A DNA stretch of 64,000 bases from Breviolum minutum Mf 1.05b.01 (lineage: Eukaryota > Sar > Dinophyceae > Suessiales > Symbiodiniaceae). The stretch lies in the NCBI GenBank assembly GCA_000507305.1, contig DF239334.1, forward strand, positions 163,345 to 227,344, written 5' to 3'. Below, piece after piece: positions 1-12,400 of this stretch (position 1 is its first letter; each line of letters begins with the position of its first letter). The notes below the pieces were generated by a model, which was given only the letters and a program-made list of their open reading frames with translations, was not told the origin of the DNA and did no database searches. A program made the translations under genes and the position numbers.

Positions 1-1194
1 ATCGCGCATGCCAAGGTCAGGGGAATGGAGATCTAAGAGAAGCAAGGCTCAGATGATGCACCCCTGTCACTTCAAGTTAGTCAAGTTGGTCAAGAGTTGA
101 ATAGCACAAGCACTGAGAGATACTGAGACTGTAGATTGACCATTGACCATCACCTTTTCCAGTTGGACGATGCTCCAGGTCGGAGAACGTGGCTTTCCTG
201 GTGTCACAGCTGCAGAACCTCGCAGAAGTTCCTCGTTGCTGATATTTTAGCATATGACTGTACAGTTGTATCGTCAAAGGATTCGGTATCATCAGTTCAT
301 TTGGTAGTAGGAGTAGCGTGGATCCATACAGGTGACATACATCCCAGTCGTGTCCCAAACACAGATCCACATCGTGAAACCAGGAATGCGAAGCGGAGGC
401 TCAGATCGGCCGCTCGTTACCGCAAAGTTACTGCAAGGTTGTTTTTTGTTGCGATTGGAATTGCCAAATGTCCTGAAGTTATATATTATAGGCGGATTAT
501 TTGATAATTAACATGCAATAGATGGTATCATAGATCTATAGTACCATGAAAACTCACAGGGACCGCCATGGCATGGTATGCGAACTGATCAGATCATCGT
601 GTATCAACAATCATCAGTTGAATTGCTTGAGTGCCTTCATTTGTTTTTGCCTTTCTTCACTATTTAAATTCCAAAAAGGTATTGGGTACCCGCGTGACTT
701 GGGGCGACTTGCATCTGAAAAAATCTGAGGTCAAAGTCCTTGGAAGGCTCCTATCCTTTTCAATCAGAAGAAGATCATCTTAGACCTGCTGCCAACAGCA
801 CGTCACCCTGCCTCTGGTAAAACAAGAGGTGATTTGATGCTGAAGCACAACACTTGGGTTCCCTGGCGCGAATTCATATGTTTGGCACATCATTCAGATG
901 TGCCACTCCCAACGGGCATCGGGATTCGTGGGGATGTGCAGTCTATAGATGCAGCATTACTATATTTATAATATGTATGTATACATATAATAATCACATT
1001 ATTATGGTATAGTTAGTGTATAGTTGGCTGGGTTTGGTGGTGTATGTTGAGAAAGTTGGATCTTGCATTTTGCTGGATAACTCAAATACAAAAAGGAGGA
1101 TCCACCAGAAATTTCAATACTATTCATGGCCCCATGACACCCCTGATTTCATCAGGGTCCGCAATACCCTACTTTCGACTGCAGTTTCCTATAG
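1..1194. other. No supported gene
   Basis: Mixed-composition DNA with short open frames on both strands but no exon that I can defend by splice sites and protein-like composition. An AT-rich run (about 950-1,010) sits in the middle. It is probably intron or intergenic sequence upstream of the exon at 1,195. Confidence 0.4.
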
Positions 1195-1422
1195 CAACAC
1201 CACAACAAGGCTGAACATGGTTACACCGTGCTGGTGATCCCTGACGCTGAGTGGGACAAGCAAATGCCAGATGGTCAAAAGAGCTCTTTGAAGTGGATCA
1301 AAGATAAAGTCTCGCAACTTCAAAAGCAGATGATTTTGCAAAATGCAGATCTGCAGAATGGAGGCTTTGATGAGGAGGTGCCACACTACCTGGAATCACT
1401 TTGGAGTTGTTTGAATCATTCG
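1195..1422 (+). CDS. Internal exon, unrecognised protein
   Basis: A 228-nt open exon, exactly 76 codons, preceded by TATAG and followed by the possible donor GTGTGTGG, so both ends are in phase 0. The peptide is hydrophilic, with a short beta-like start (HGYTVLVIPDAEWDKQ) and then a Lys/Gln-rich stretch that could be helical or coiled (KWIKDKVSQLQKQMILQNAD). No family is recognised. It may belong to the same gene as the S1-domain exons further right, since strand and spacing fit, but nothing links them directly. Confidence 0.5.
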
Positions 1423-2086
1423 GTGTGTGGAACTTGAGGTGAAAATTTTGTATATTTGTCTGTATTATATGGTGTGTTTCTTGGAATTTCGTTAGAGTCG
1501 TAAGAATTCATAAGGATCCATATTTTATGAATGATATTGATTGATAGTGTATCTATTTTTGTGATTTTTTTTTCACTCCCTGAAACTAACAGCAAAAAGT
1601 TCCTGAAAATCGTGGCCCCCTGCAATTTCAGGAGGTTTAGATTCCTCTTGGAAAAACCACCATTTTTTTGGGGCGAAAACGACAACGACTGTGATGCAGC
1701 GAGGTCACAAAGCAACTGATGCAGCTGGAACTTGGACCTCGTGGTATTAATACCGATGGCCTGAAGCGTCTTAGCCAACTGTCCGTTGACAATCAGATGC
1801 TCGACCGTGATCATGTTTTTTGGTTGGGGGGGGGGAAAGAGGGTTGGTTTGCAGGAAACATTTTAATCATTTAATTTATATTTTTAGTTCATTTCTTTCT
1901 GACTTGACGAAGTCAACTGGTATATGTGGTCCATTCACTAGATACCATAGGCTCCATGTACTTGCACGGTTTCGGGATTCTTTGCCAGTTGTTTTTGTAC
2001 CTAGTTGTGTGTGTTTGTGTGTATGCCACCTCCAGCATTTGGGAAGGTGAAGTCCAGAGTTTTTGGGATCAATCACTTGACGTCAG

Positions 2087-2266
2087 CTGACTGCGTTTCG
2101 GATATCCCATCCCGCGAGGAAGCGTGTCATCACCAAGTACAAACGCACCCTCTTGGATAATGTGAAAAATCCCACCGCTTGGTTGTTTGGCATCATCAAG
2201 AAGGAGGCAAGACGGCAAGACGTGTTTGGGGTTTACTTGAAGTGGCTACGCGGCAACAATTCCATT
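2087..2266 (+). CDS. Internal exon, basic RNA-binding-like segment
   Basis: A 180-nt exon (60 codons, phase 0 at both ends) between ...CGTCAG and the good donor GTGAGTAAG. The peptide is basic (ARKRVITKYKRTLLDNV, then NPTAWLFGIIKKEARRQ). I recognise no named domain. The following exon at 2,501 joins it in phase with another very basic peptide, and S1 RNA-binding exons follow, so an RNA-associated role is a reasonable inference only. Confidence 0.6.
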
Positions 2267-2313
2267 GTGAGTAAGATTGATAATGCATGAATCTTTGAAT
2301 GTTTTTGATAAGA

Positions 2314-2336
2314 AATATATATATATATATATATAT
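2314..2336. repeat. (TA)n microsatellite
   Basis: Uninterrupted TA dinucleotides inside an intron. Similar short TA runs recur in most long introns of this window, for example near 5,355-5,376, 9,570-9,593, 14,836-14,853, 18,541-18,557, 19,208-19,222, 23,422-23,439, 45,309-45,324 and 53,922-53,941. Confidence 0.95.
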
Positions 2337-2500
2337 TGTGGATGGCATGAAGAATGAAGATCACCAACTATTTATCCACTATTGTAATTACTGCAATTAC
2401 ATTTGTAGATATTGATTTAACATCATCAGTTCTCCGGGAGAAAGCCATTGCTATAAGATTTTCATCATGACTATGACTTTCACGTCACCTTCACCCTCAG

Positions 2501-2577
2501 GTGATTCGTTTGGCATTGGAATCTGCCAGGAGCAAATTCCACAGACAACACCGACAGAGGAGACCGCGAGTGCTGTT
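2501..2577 (+). CDS. Internal exon, Arg-rich
   Basis: A short exon after CCCTCAG with donor GTGAGAC. In phase 0 it reads VIRLALESARSKFHRQHRQ followed by more Arg, a strongly basic peptide continuing from the exon ending at 2,266. The intron between them (2,267-2,500) holds a (TA)n run. Function unknown. Confidence 0.5.
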
Positions 2578-2824
2578 GTGAGACGACCTGAGAAGGGTTG
2601 GAGCCATGATGGACGTGGATTAGATCAGGCGACTTGAAGGATTAAAATGGGACTATAGCGGCTGGGGAACTTAGTAGGTAATACATGAATTTCAAGGAAA
2701 TGATTCTAGACTCCAATTGTGGGATTACGGTTTGCTTGGTTGAAAGCCACGTGTCACGCTATATAACTCACGACATCTTGTGACCAAACTCTCCGTTTTG
2801 TTGTTCTTGCGGTGCACCTCACAG

Positions 2825-3556
2825 ATTGAGGTGCGAGAGGGCGAACTTCTGATGGGCAAAGTGACCAACATTATGGGAGACCGCGTTTGGGTGGACATTG
2901 GCTTGGTGAAGGATGGTAGCTGCTGGGCTAAGCACCATGAATCGGCCAACTGGCTCAGCTCGGGTTGGTGAGCTTCCCCCACACCCTCTCCCCCTGCAAT
3001 CATCATGGCCGCATTCAAGATGGCATATTACTGCAACCTGGAACACCATGGAAGATCAAATCTCTTGGGTGTTGGATCTTGATTGGATTAGTGTAGAGAC
3101 CATGACGCTAATCAACATCCATAGTGGCGGACATGACATTCCCATCCCAGGTTTCATCTACAAGGGTGACGTGAAGTCGTTGAAGCCAGGCAAAATCTTT
3201 CGCAACCTCAAGGTGTCACGTGTGACCTTGGCGATGTTGGGTGAGATCTTGATGTTTTTTTTGAGGACGAAAAAACACGTATATAGCAAGTTGATGCATA
3301 GCAATGATATGGTAATAAAGATGTTCCTCAAAAGTTTCCTATTCCAGCGATCATTTTGAATTTCCATCTTGGGTTTTTAGGGGTGTTATATATTTTTCAA
3401 TATATGTTGTACCTTCTCAAGTTGAATGTTGATATCATCCACCAAGGTAGATCGCAAAAGGGAGTGGGTGGAGGTGGAACCGAAAGTTCTGGCCGCCACA
3501 ACCATTCCAGATTCACCACCTGTACCTCTTGCAAAGAAGCCTTCAGGCCAAACTGG
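2825..3556 (+). CDS. S1 RNA-binding domain, split over three exons
   Basis: Three exons join to give one S1/OB-fold domain. The first (2,825-2,915, after CACAG, donor GTAGCT) encodes GELLMGKVTNIMGDRVWVDI, the classical S1 start G.V..I...VWVDIG. The second (3,151-3,240, after CCCAG, donor GTGAGA) supplies GFIYKGDVKSLKPGK...KVSRVTLAML. The third begins after ..AAGGTAG at 3,451 with DRKREWVEVEPKV, the last S1 strand, then runs into a Pro-rich linker. The phases agree at both junctions (1 to 2 and 1 to 2), which supports this model. The S1 fold binds single-stranded RNA; in organelle-type proteins it occurs in ribosomal protein S1 and in S1-fused elongation factors. The full protein cannot be named. 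The 3' end of the third exon is not fixed. Confidence 0.75.
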
Positions 3557-3892
3557 ATTGATTTTGAATGATCTGATTTTTTTCACTCAAGTTCCTGATG
3601 CCCAATGATGTCCAGACCGAAGGAAAAATGGATAAAAATGGTCAAATGTCAACCGAAAGGCAGGAAATGAGGTCACACCTATCCAATAGTACCCAGCAGT
3701 CGTATCAGATTTTTTAAACACAAAAACAGACCATTTGCGTGCGAAGTGATCACGATGCAACTCTGCTTCTTATTAATACTAGTACCTGCAGTATGACATG
3801 AAGTGCTTGGGATGGGTTGGACATTGATCACATCAAAACTTTTCCGAAAGAAAACAACAAGATATGTTGTGATTTCTTTTGTTCATTGTTAG

Positions 3893-4055
3893 TTGCTGTA
3901 TCGATTTCGATTCAGAAGACCTGACAAGACCCTCACACAGCTTGGGAACCATGGCGAGGTGGCTGGGGACACAAGGAGGGGAAGCTGCTTGCGGAATATC
4001 AACTTGGGACTCCAGTTGAAGGGCAAGCCACTTGGCCCAGCTGGTTCAAGTCTTA
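3893..4055 (+). CDS. Possible exon, unrecognised
   Basis: An open stretch with protein-like composition (for example GNHGEVAGDTRRGSC and LQLKGKPLGPAGSS) in the middle of the S1-gene region. No clear splice sites could be fixed and no domain is recognised. It may be linker sequence between the two S1 segments. Confidence 0.3.
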
Positions 4056-4273
4056 AGTTGGATCATCATCTTGAATCAATGGATTCAATGGATACTAAAG
4101 GGGCAGTTAGTGACCATAATTCTGCTACCACTTCCATAGGCATTCATTTTTTGTTGGATTTCCATCCTCATCCCTCCACACAAAAGTTTTGTTTGATGTT
4201 TTTCTGTTTGCATTTTATTTTCACATACTGTAAATATCATGTGAATCATGTCATAGTATGAAAATGCTATCCA

Positions 4274-4350
4274 GCTTTCACTTGTCCAATTGAAGGTTAC
4301 AAACGTCCTGTACGACCGCGTGTGGGTCCAAGTGGGCGCAGCAACTTGGC
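4274..4350 (+). CDS. Second S1-like segment, N-terminal exon
   Basis: Reads VTNVLYDRVWVQVGAATWQP, matching the start of the first S1 domain almost residue for residue (VTNIMGDRVWVDIG). It is therefore the first half of a second S1 repeat in the same gene. Boundaries are approximate: a possible acceptor CCAG ends at 4,273, and the donor may lie near 4,345. The aspartate of the VDIG motif is Q here. Confidence 0.55.
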
Positions 4351-4486
4351 AACCAGGGAAACATCAATCCCGCGATCAGGGCCGCCAAAAATGATGTATT
4401 TTCCTACATGAGGAGCTAATTTGGAACCCTTTGGAATCCCCAAAAATCGCAGGATCCACTCCTGCATCCAGCAATCCAGCATCCAG

Positions 4487-4611
4487 CTGAGGCGGTGGAT
4501 GCCACCTTTAAGAAAGACCCGGAGAAGACCTTCAAAGTTGGTGATTCGGTGTCGGGAGAGATTTCCTTTATTGACTTACAAAAGGTCGACGGGGGCCTGG
4601 GGAACTTGGGG
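4487..4611 (+). CDS. S1-like exon
   Basis: After ATCCAG the frame reads AEAVDATFKKDPEKTFKVGD and then SVSGEISFIDLQKVDGGLG. The F-K-V-G-D-x-V-x-G-x-I pattern is the canonical start or last-strand region of an S1/OB fold, so a further S1 unit or the end of the second one is likely. The downstream boundary is uncertain. It supports a multi-S1 protein in this locus. Confidence 0.5.
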
Positions 4612-5063
4612 GGATACCGTGAAAATACCATGTGATTTCATGAGCTTGTGGGGGTGTTCCATTGCACGCTCCCATCAACAAGATATTTAAGTTCAGAGTT
4701 GCAAGGATTTTAGGAGTACGTATCAACCGCATCACCAAGCAAAAGATGCAACATGAAGCTGTTTCTGAAAATGATCAGCACTTGGATGCTTTGGAATCTT
4801 AGGGTTGGCAGCTGGAAAGATTAGCTGATAAGCTGTTTTACATGTGTTTTTTTTACTCCTGAACTTCTATGACATGGAAGGTGCGTTAGGACACCTTACA
4901 CTTGAAAATCCATGTAAAAACTAGACCTTTCATCAAACAGTATTTTACAAAGCTGAGCAGTCGTTGAAGATCTGTCAATCACAGTTGTTTTTGGGTTTTC
5001 TTCTGTTTTTTTTGAAAGACCGGGGATGGCTTCATCGTTTTGTGTTGAATTGTTTGCTGGTGG

Positions 5064-5168
5064 TACTGTTGATGGAAGAAATCCTGCACCATTTGGGATG
5101 TATAGAACCTTGTAAATAATGGGATGAACTACCTATCAACTGGTGCAGGATTTCTTCCATCAACAGTA
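5064..5168. mobile_element. Foldback MITE, copy 1 (28-bp perfect arms)
   Basis: Positions 5,064-5,091 and 5,141-5,168 are perfect inverted copies of each other (28 bp), separated by 49 bp, giving a 105-bp hairpin-forming unit without coding capacity. A related diverged copy lies at 46,239-46,326 in inverted orientation, sharing both the arm and the inner sequence next to it. Two copies in one window indicate a dispersed non-autonomous family. No obvious target duplication was identified. Confidence 0.85.
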
Positions 5169-5639
5169 GTGAATTCTGCAGCCTTTGCTCTCCAGAAAAT
5201 TTTGCGCATGTCGCCCACGAAGAACGCCTGAGTGGGAAGTCTAGCTATTTGCACCGGAGCCGACTTTCTTGGAAAAAAGTGTCAACCCAAGAAGAACGAG
5301 TTTTGTGCACATGTTTTTGAGCTATGTGCAGAGCCTACAATATCGCAAATATATATGTTTATATATATATATATACATAGACATGTACTGTATATCTATA
5401 TTGGTACACAATTGATGTGTTGACTGTTGTGTCAGGATCACCCGAATCGAAAGTTCGGTGTAGGATGTTGTACTGGATCATTTGCACACGAATCCCTACT
5501 TTGACTCTTTGTCTCTTGACTCTTCCCGCAAGGTGTGCAAGTTGCCATCATGTTCGCGTGTTTTGGTGCATAATGGTCCACGGTCACGTGAAACAAATGC
5601 CTAGTGAAGTATCACACAGCCCCGCACTCAGCAAGGAAT

Positions 5640-5772
5640 GCCTTGACGTCAACGGCACCAACCGCTGCACCAGCCGCTGCACCAGTTGCTGCACCAGCTG
5701 CAGCACCATCTACCACGCCTGTGGTGGCAGTGGCTGAGTTGGCTGCGGAACATGCAGGCAGTTCCAGCCGGA
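5640..5772 (+). CDS. Ala/Pro-rich linker exon
   Basis: One frame reads TAPTAAPAAAPVAAPAAAP and then STTPVVAVAELAAEHAGSSS before a stop. This is a typical flexible Ala-Pro linker between folded domains, and the base composition (GCACCA repeats) is unlike the flanking introns. It may belong to the S1-domain gene upstream. Splice sites are not fixed. Confidence 0.45.
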
Positions 5773-8269
5773 CTGGCTAGCATGTGCAATGCTAAGTTTG
5801 GCGATAATGTTGATTCCCACAGGATGGTGGATAAAATGTTCCGAATAGTGTGATCCAAGGGTTCATACGGGATACCAACCATCCTGTAGGTGGCTGCATG
5901 TTTCCTCAACCGTTCAATATGAGTCTCAGCAGGTGACCATCAGCAAGTCCCTGTGCTGCAAGCAAGCTGAGATGCATTTGTTGATGACTTGAGTGTTCTA
6001 TACTGTAGCCGTAGCCATTTTTTTTTGATAGCTGTCAAGTCGAGGTTTGTGAGACGCTTGGTGTTTGTTTTTCTTCCCCTTTTTCTACCCTTTTATCCAT
6101 TTTGCATGTTGCTTTCGCAGTTTGTCAATAGCCTATCTTTTCAAAGCAGGAGATTTATGTTCCATAGACTTGATTGCAGAACGTTGAACTGGGGATTTGT
6201 ATGGATGCGCTTTAGTTTTACTCACTTTCGTTTTGTTTGGCATGCATCGCTGTGGATTCTGAGAAGTGGACAATATATCAAAGCCATGGGACTTCTCAAA
6301 CTTCAGGGAGCAGCAGTAAATAAATTAATGTAAGGCCCACTACCTACTTCTTTGGTAATCTATGTCATCACTGCCCAATGTGCCATTCAATAGAGCAAAA
6401 ACAACAAAAGGGTCATGGCATGCCATGATCACAAACAACAGACGTGTAAATACAACATAGCCATATCCGGCCATACCCCTTCCTACATGTAGCCAAGATC
6501 TAGTAGTCGTTTCCCTCTTTGTCCAGCTTGCTATCTAGGGTTTTTAGGTGTATTTCTTGGACACATCCAATCGAAACTATGAAATATCACGGAATATGAT
6601 CTGTGATCAGGTGTAGAATAACATAGAATAACATACACACACCCTAATAGCGGGGGGTTTACCGATGGGTCTCCCTGTATACCTAAATCCCTGAGGCTCC
6701 TTCTGGAGTGATGGACTCTGTGAGAGCCTCTTTGGACAAGGCCGAGAGACAGAGTGGGTGACATGTCAGGTGATACATTTTTTGTTTATTGCATAAAGGC
6801 GTGTTTTATTTGTGTATTTATCTACTTAATATAGATTCTTGTTCGCATGGGTGACTTAAGTGAAAGCCAGGATTTGAAAAACACATGATGGATGTATTTT
6901 TCGAAAGTTACTGCAATACACAATGAAACATGTACTATACATCTCTGTTTCAATGTGTACCTCTTCCTGCCTTTTGACATCCCCAAAACGCCAGGCTGAA
7001 CGAATGGGTGGATCCTATGTCCCCTTTGTGACTTGGGAATCAAAAGAACTGCTGGTCGGGGGTTGTGGACTTCACCTCGGCCATTGGGACAAGATATCCG
7101 GATGTTTTCAAGCACATTTTCTTTGAAACTGGGTCCATTACATCACGTAGATGTTGCATAGATTAGATGAGTAGATGCGAGATGAATGCATCACATAAAC
7201 CATTAAGGGCTCCCTACATACCATGGAACAAGGTGATGCTCCATGCTTCCCTCAGGTGCCATGGAATCTGTTGGACAAGGCAGTGAATTGATGGCTTTGA
7301 AGTTTCGGAAGGTTAGTTTGCGGAAATTTCCCAAAACAGAAATCGCGGCTGCTTCGAGGTCCCATGGAGAGTTGCAGATAATGATGAACAGAGAAGTTTG
7401 TACCACTTGCTGCATATAAATTTGCTTGGGCCTGACATATTTTAAGAACTACCATGTCAGGCTGCAAATAATTTCTTAGATAGTTCTGATTTCAACAGTT
7501 CCTGGGTAAGTTTCTACGACTACTGGTAGCTGTCTCAAATGTGTTTGCCATACCAACAATGTGATGATTGCTTGTTTCAAACAAGGAATTAATGGAACTC
7601 GACTTGTCACAACCAATGCGAAAGGTTTTGACCACAAACAACATGCATCGAGGAAAGGCAACAGCAGCAGGAGAACATCCATCAACAGTAGCACATGACC
7701 ATGAGCAACTCCCAGGTACGAGCAATAGATACAATTTGTTGGGTAAGGGAAGGATGGCCATAGATGAAGTCCATAAAACATGTCATGTGGGAACATTTTT
7801 GATGAATCTCCGGATGCCATGCATCTTGAAAGGTTGGCTATGCTTGGTGAAACACATGCCATGAGAATTCGGCTCAGTCAGAGAAGTTTGGCAAGTTATC
7901 ACAGTCACAACCCAGTTGTTTTTGTGAAATCCTTCTAATTAAATTGATATTGCTGCCATTTCAGCTTGGTAGAACAAAAAAAACTTCACCTATCAGCACT
8001 GAATGATTTGGAATCTGGAATGATACTGAATCAACTTCAGCTTCAGCAGCATCAATTTGGCATCTTACTGTATCAACCCGATGATCTGAAAAAATTGAGG
8101 CTGGGTCTGGGGAGTGTGGTGGAGTTATTTTTGTGAAAACTTGGGTAATATATGCTTCAATTTGAAGATTACAATTTTTGAATGCCATTTTCTTCAGGTA
8201 TGGTGGGTGTAAGTATGCAGTAACTTAGTACGTACTGTACTTGTAGTTCTTATTTCTTTATGATGTTTC
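5773..8269. other. Intron/intergenic, no firm exon
   Basis: About 2.5 kb of AT-rich, T-rich DNA with many stops in all frames. The open frames seen (for example near 7,000-7,115 and 7,570-7,860, + strand) lack consistent splice signals or domain features, so I do not call them. A 13-nt spliced-leader-like match lies at 6,009-6,021. Confidence 0.4.
6009..6021 (+). other. Possible relict dinoflagellate spliced leader
   Basis: CCGTAGCCATTTT equals positions 2-14 of the conserved 22-nt dinoflagellate spliced leader; the following T-run and GATAG do not match the rest (GGCTCAAG). Relict leaders are known in dinoflagellate genomes where trans-spliced mRNAs were reinserted as DNA. Only 13 nt match, so this is suggestive, not proven. 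Confidence 0.35.
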
Positions 8270-8272
8270 CAT

Positions 8273-8373
8273 AGACTCGACCTGATTGACCCATCAACGT
8301 GCCATGTTTTGGCAGCACTTGGGTTGATTTCCGATGATAAAGGGCGCAAAAAGCTCAAAAACCTCTTTGGACT
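8273..8373 (+). CDS. Possible exon, unrecognised
   Basis: After TTCCATAG one frame reads LDLIDPSTCHVLAALGLIS then DDKGRKKLKNLFGL, a balanced amphipathic peptide. The end is uncertain. No family is recognised. Confidence 0.35.
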
Positions 8374-8689
8374 GTTTTTCGGGATTTTGTACTGTATGAT
8401 CTTGTGAGTGCCCAATTGAATTTCTATATGCAAGCTGATTTGGAAATGCGGAGTACTTTCATGCATGCCAAGAACCCATTCAGCGGAGAGTTATGCTTTT
8501 AGCCTGATTTCAAGGACTATCTATAAGCACGAATTAAGATTTCTTTAGAATGCATGTGCTGCCTGGAAAACCCGGCATGCCGTTTGCAGCCCTTGCTTGG
8601 AATAAAACAAATCCATTATATTCCCAGATATTGCGCTTTGCAGAACTAAATGTTATCTGAGTTTTACCCAAGTCGCTAGCCGAATTTCC

Positions 8690-8790
8690 TGTGGACGCCT
8701 GCTGGCCCAAAGCTCATTGGCCCGTTGGGGGCCCCGGTCCACACGGCGCTGGAAGCGGACCGGGGCGCGGTGCGGCCGCCAGGTGCACAG
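8690..8790 (+). CDS. GC-rich exon
   Basis: A sharp GC-rich island in AT-rich surroundings, open in all three + frames; the most protein-like reading contains GPKLIGPLGAPVHTALEADR, another contains GGPGPHGAGSGPGRG. A donor-like CAG/GTGCAC follows near 8,790. It probably belongs to the STPGR-repeat gene that follows, but the frame cannot be decided from sequence alone. Confidence 0.35.
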
Positions 8791-9419
8791 TGGTTACCAG
8801 GTTTCCCGGATACTAGAGAAAATGGACAAGTGACAATGGTTATATAGGGTTTTATTAGACCAAAATTTGATGCATAAAATGTCATTAAGTTTGGGAGGCA
8901 CTATTTTTTTGTCAGGCTGAAATATGTTTGGTGAGTCCAAACTAGTGCAGGACGAGAAGCTCAGAAACTGTATCAGAAACTGTAGAAGGGTGTCCTAGCT
9001 TTTTTGCAGAGCCCGGAGGCATCTGTATAGTACAGACCTTGGAGTTGGCAGATACTGTTTCGATAAATACTTCTAGGTCCATTCTTCATGTTTGGGTAAG
9101 GTCGGTTCTCAATAAGTGAATGATAGGTTCGATTTGCTTCAGATTCGAGACTACTGGGCGCAGGTCACCATGGTGAATATGCAGATGTTTGTAAGCAGCC
9201 CAGATCTCACCACACCTCATGGTGGAGCTCCCTTTCAGGGCTGGCGCAAAGGCGATACGGAAACATGGTGGCACCACCGTTTTGCAACCTACAAGTAGGA
9301 ACAAAAAATATATAGGATGTATATGAACGTATTATATAATTAGTTTGGAAGGGTTCATCATGTGTCATTTTTTTTGACAAAAAACACTGGCAAGTTTTTT
9401 GTCACCTTTCTATGGCACA

Positions 9420-12400
9420 ACTTCGCCGATGGCAGGCTTTGGCTTTGGTCATAGTGCTGGTCCTGGAGGATATGTTGGGGCCTCAGAAGGGACATATATA
9501 AATACATATTCTATATATATTTAGGCACATTATAGGCACCAAATAGGTCTTTGTGAATTCCTGACCTGAGATATATATGTATATATATATATATTTAAAT
9601 TTATTGAACAAAAGTCTATTTTGTGCATCCACTGTCTAACATCTTTGCTAGGGGTATTTCGATTGTTCGCGCAGTTGTTCTTCCCAGTGGCCGTTTGTTC
9701 ACTCGTCTCAGATGCACGATCCATCGATGGTGATCCAGCTCCGATGCAGCCCGAAGCAAGACCGATGCCTTGCTAGCAGAGACCCGGTTGCCAAACGGTG
9801 GAAATAATGGAGACAGTCGTATGACTTGTTGTGGGGGTGGAGACAGGGGAGGAAGAGTGTAGTAGGATGTAACATAATGACTCATGACACATAATTAAGC
9901 TATTCAGCCATTTGGGGACAGGTTTTAAATAGATTGTGCAAGCAACCGTGTCACTGTATGACCAGATTGGATTAGTATAGAATGAAATGTGGAAGCAGTT
10001 GGTCTGGTACCATTGTATTGTCAAGATGACATAGTGTTGTATAAATTCGTCCAGCTTGTAGCTACTAGTACGGTAGTACGGTGCTTGTTACTTCATGTTT
10101 TTTTCCACCAAAGTTGCGATCAACGAAAATCAGGTGCGTTTTGGCGACGGAAATGGGAGCTGGGACAAGCCAATAGTTTCGGCATTGGAGAGCGTCCCAA
10201 CTATGGCCGACCTGAAGATGCAGATGTTGGTCCCAACACCTATGGAGACTACTCATCGCAGGTCTCAAAGGCACGGCAGATATAGGAACATGTTACTACT
10301 AGACTTTGGATATCGTTCGTTTTTTTAAGGACAGAACTAAGAATTGAGTTTATACAAATAGAATTTCACAAGTGATTAGGAACTCATCTTTTCACAACTG
10401 AATCGCTTTAGGTTCCCTGTTTTGGACTAACACTTTATGATTTTGGGAGTTTGAGTTCTTACCTGCCAGGTGAAAAGAAACTACATCAGAGCAGGTATCA
10501 AGATGAAGCCTCGCTTTGAGACTTTGGAGGCCCGGCGGTTCTGAGGAGAATCTACATATAGTCACGCCATTTCACGCCAACAATGGTGACCCAAAATTTG
10601 CATTGCATCTCTTCAAATAATGTATTTATATTTTTGATAGTATTTTTGATATATACACATAAAATCATATAAATACAATATGCATGCATATGCGTCTCAC
10701 CAATTTTCAATCAAGAATCAAGAGCCTGCAGGAGAAGCAGCGTGATCCCAGATCTGGACATGGCGGTCCAGGACCTGCGAAGTACAACACCAGCATTCCC
10801 ACAGGCCGAGATGGCCGAGTGGTTCCCACTTGAGATGGCAAGGCTCAAAATTCTTGGGGTGCCACCACCAACTTAAGAATCTTAAGACCAGATTTAGTAT
10901 ACCTAGATGATATATCATGTTTCTACTTGTTGTTACTTGTTACTTGTTTGGTAGTTGTATTTTAGAGGGTCCAATCAGTTTGAGCCACATCCAGATATTA
11001 TTTGGATATCTCACTTGACACGTTTGAATTGTTGAGTTTTCCACATCTATTTGGTTGCCAACCCGTTTCAGGTAAATCTTCCTGGTGTTATCCTTCCAGG
11101 CAGCTGCTTTTGGTGTCCCGGATGTTGTAGATTGGCCAAAAAAAATCCCATTGACGCCAAGGAGTCCTACATGGTCTTTGGGTGCAAGAACCAATCCTCC
11201 ACAGGACAAAGAGCAGGGCTTCTTAGGTGTCTCAAGCTATGGCTTGTAACCTTGGAATTGCCTAGGAACGCTGTGAAGAAAGCAGGAAGCACCCAAGGAA
11301 TGTACATGATTTGGTGTAGGTACTGAGATAATGAGCTGAAGCAGGGGTTGCGTTTAATCAGATTTAATTTAATGCCCTGCACCATGCCTAACTCCATCCC
11401 AGCAGTTTATCAGCAGGCCTCACCTCGTCGCTGAGGAACTATGGTAAGCCAGGACCAGATGCGTATAGTTGCATCACCACACCTGGCAAGAACTCTCCCA
11501 TTTTGTACCTTGGACCTTTGTAAAGGGGGCCTGGTGTGAAACTTAAGTCCAGATGACTTATTCGTTTAGTATTAGTTTGACCTTGCAAAGTGCTCCTTGG
11601 ACTAGAGTTTAACTATTCAAAGCATCATGTATTTATCATTATTGATAAATATGTTGTATGTTGTCGTTTACATTTTTGTATACATAAAGAATATATTATA
11701 TATAAAAACGCATCTTTGTAGTGTAAAGTGTAAAGACATTTGCGTGTAAACAAACACGCACTTGCCACGTTCCCACCTTAACTATGGACATTTCCCAACT
11801 CAACCCAAGACGTGGCACCCGCGTCAGTTGCCCATGGCGTTGCCGTGTCAAGTTCATCTCAGGCGAGGGACCCTCTATGATATTTCTCTTAAGACAAGGA
11901 CGAAGGTGTGCTGATTAACCGAGGATGGTGAAGGTACAAAGGTCACCAAAATGGAAGGTTTTTCAGCATGTGAAAATATGTTGGATGCAAATCATCCTGG
12001 TCCGTTTGAAACATGGAAGCGTTGTACACAGATTAAGCTCCATGATCTCTGCTGTTCAAGAACTTAGTCCAATTCCACCAGTGATGGTAGTTCACATGTG
12101 CATTTTGATTCGGAATTGAAAGAACATGAAGCACTGCAAGAGGAGGTACTCGTGCCGATTTTGAGGTTCCATGTCAGTTTTCAGTAGTTTTATTTTTTCG
12201 GAGGGTTGAGTTTCTTGAAGTCATTGCCGGTGCACGATGCAAGCATTTACTATACTGCAACCTGGTCACGGACAGAGGGACACATTATTGGGCATTCTTC
12301 AAAGTAGAACCTCCATGACATTGTAGCACAATATGAGACATGGGAACACCCATGTATGGGGTGTTTTTTTGAAAGTGAAAGTTATATAGGAATAGTTAGT

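Noticed and set aside
5649-5909. Cys/Trp-rich - strand open frame
   Set aside because: It is the reverse of the GCACCA-rich Ala-Pro linker exon; composition explained by the repeat.
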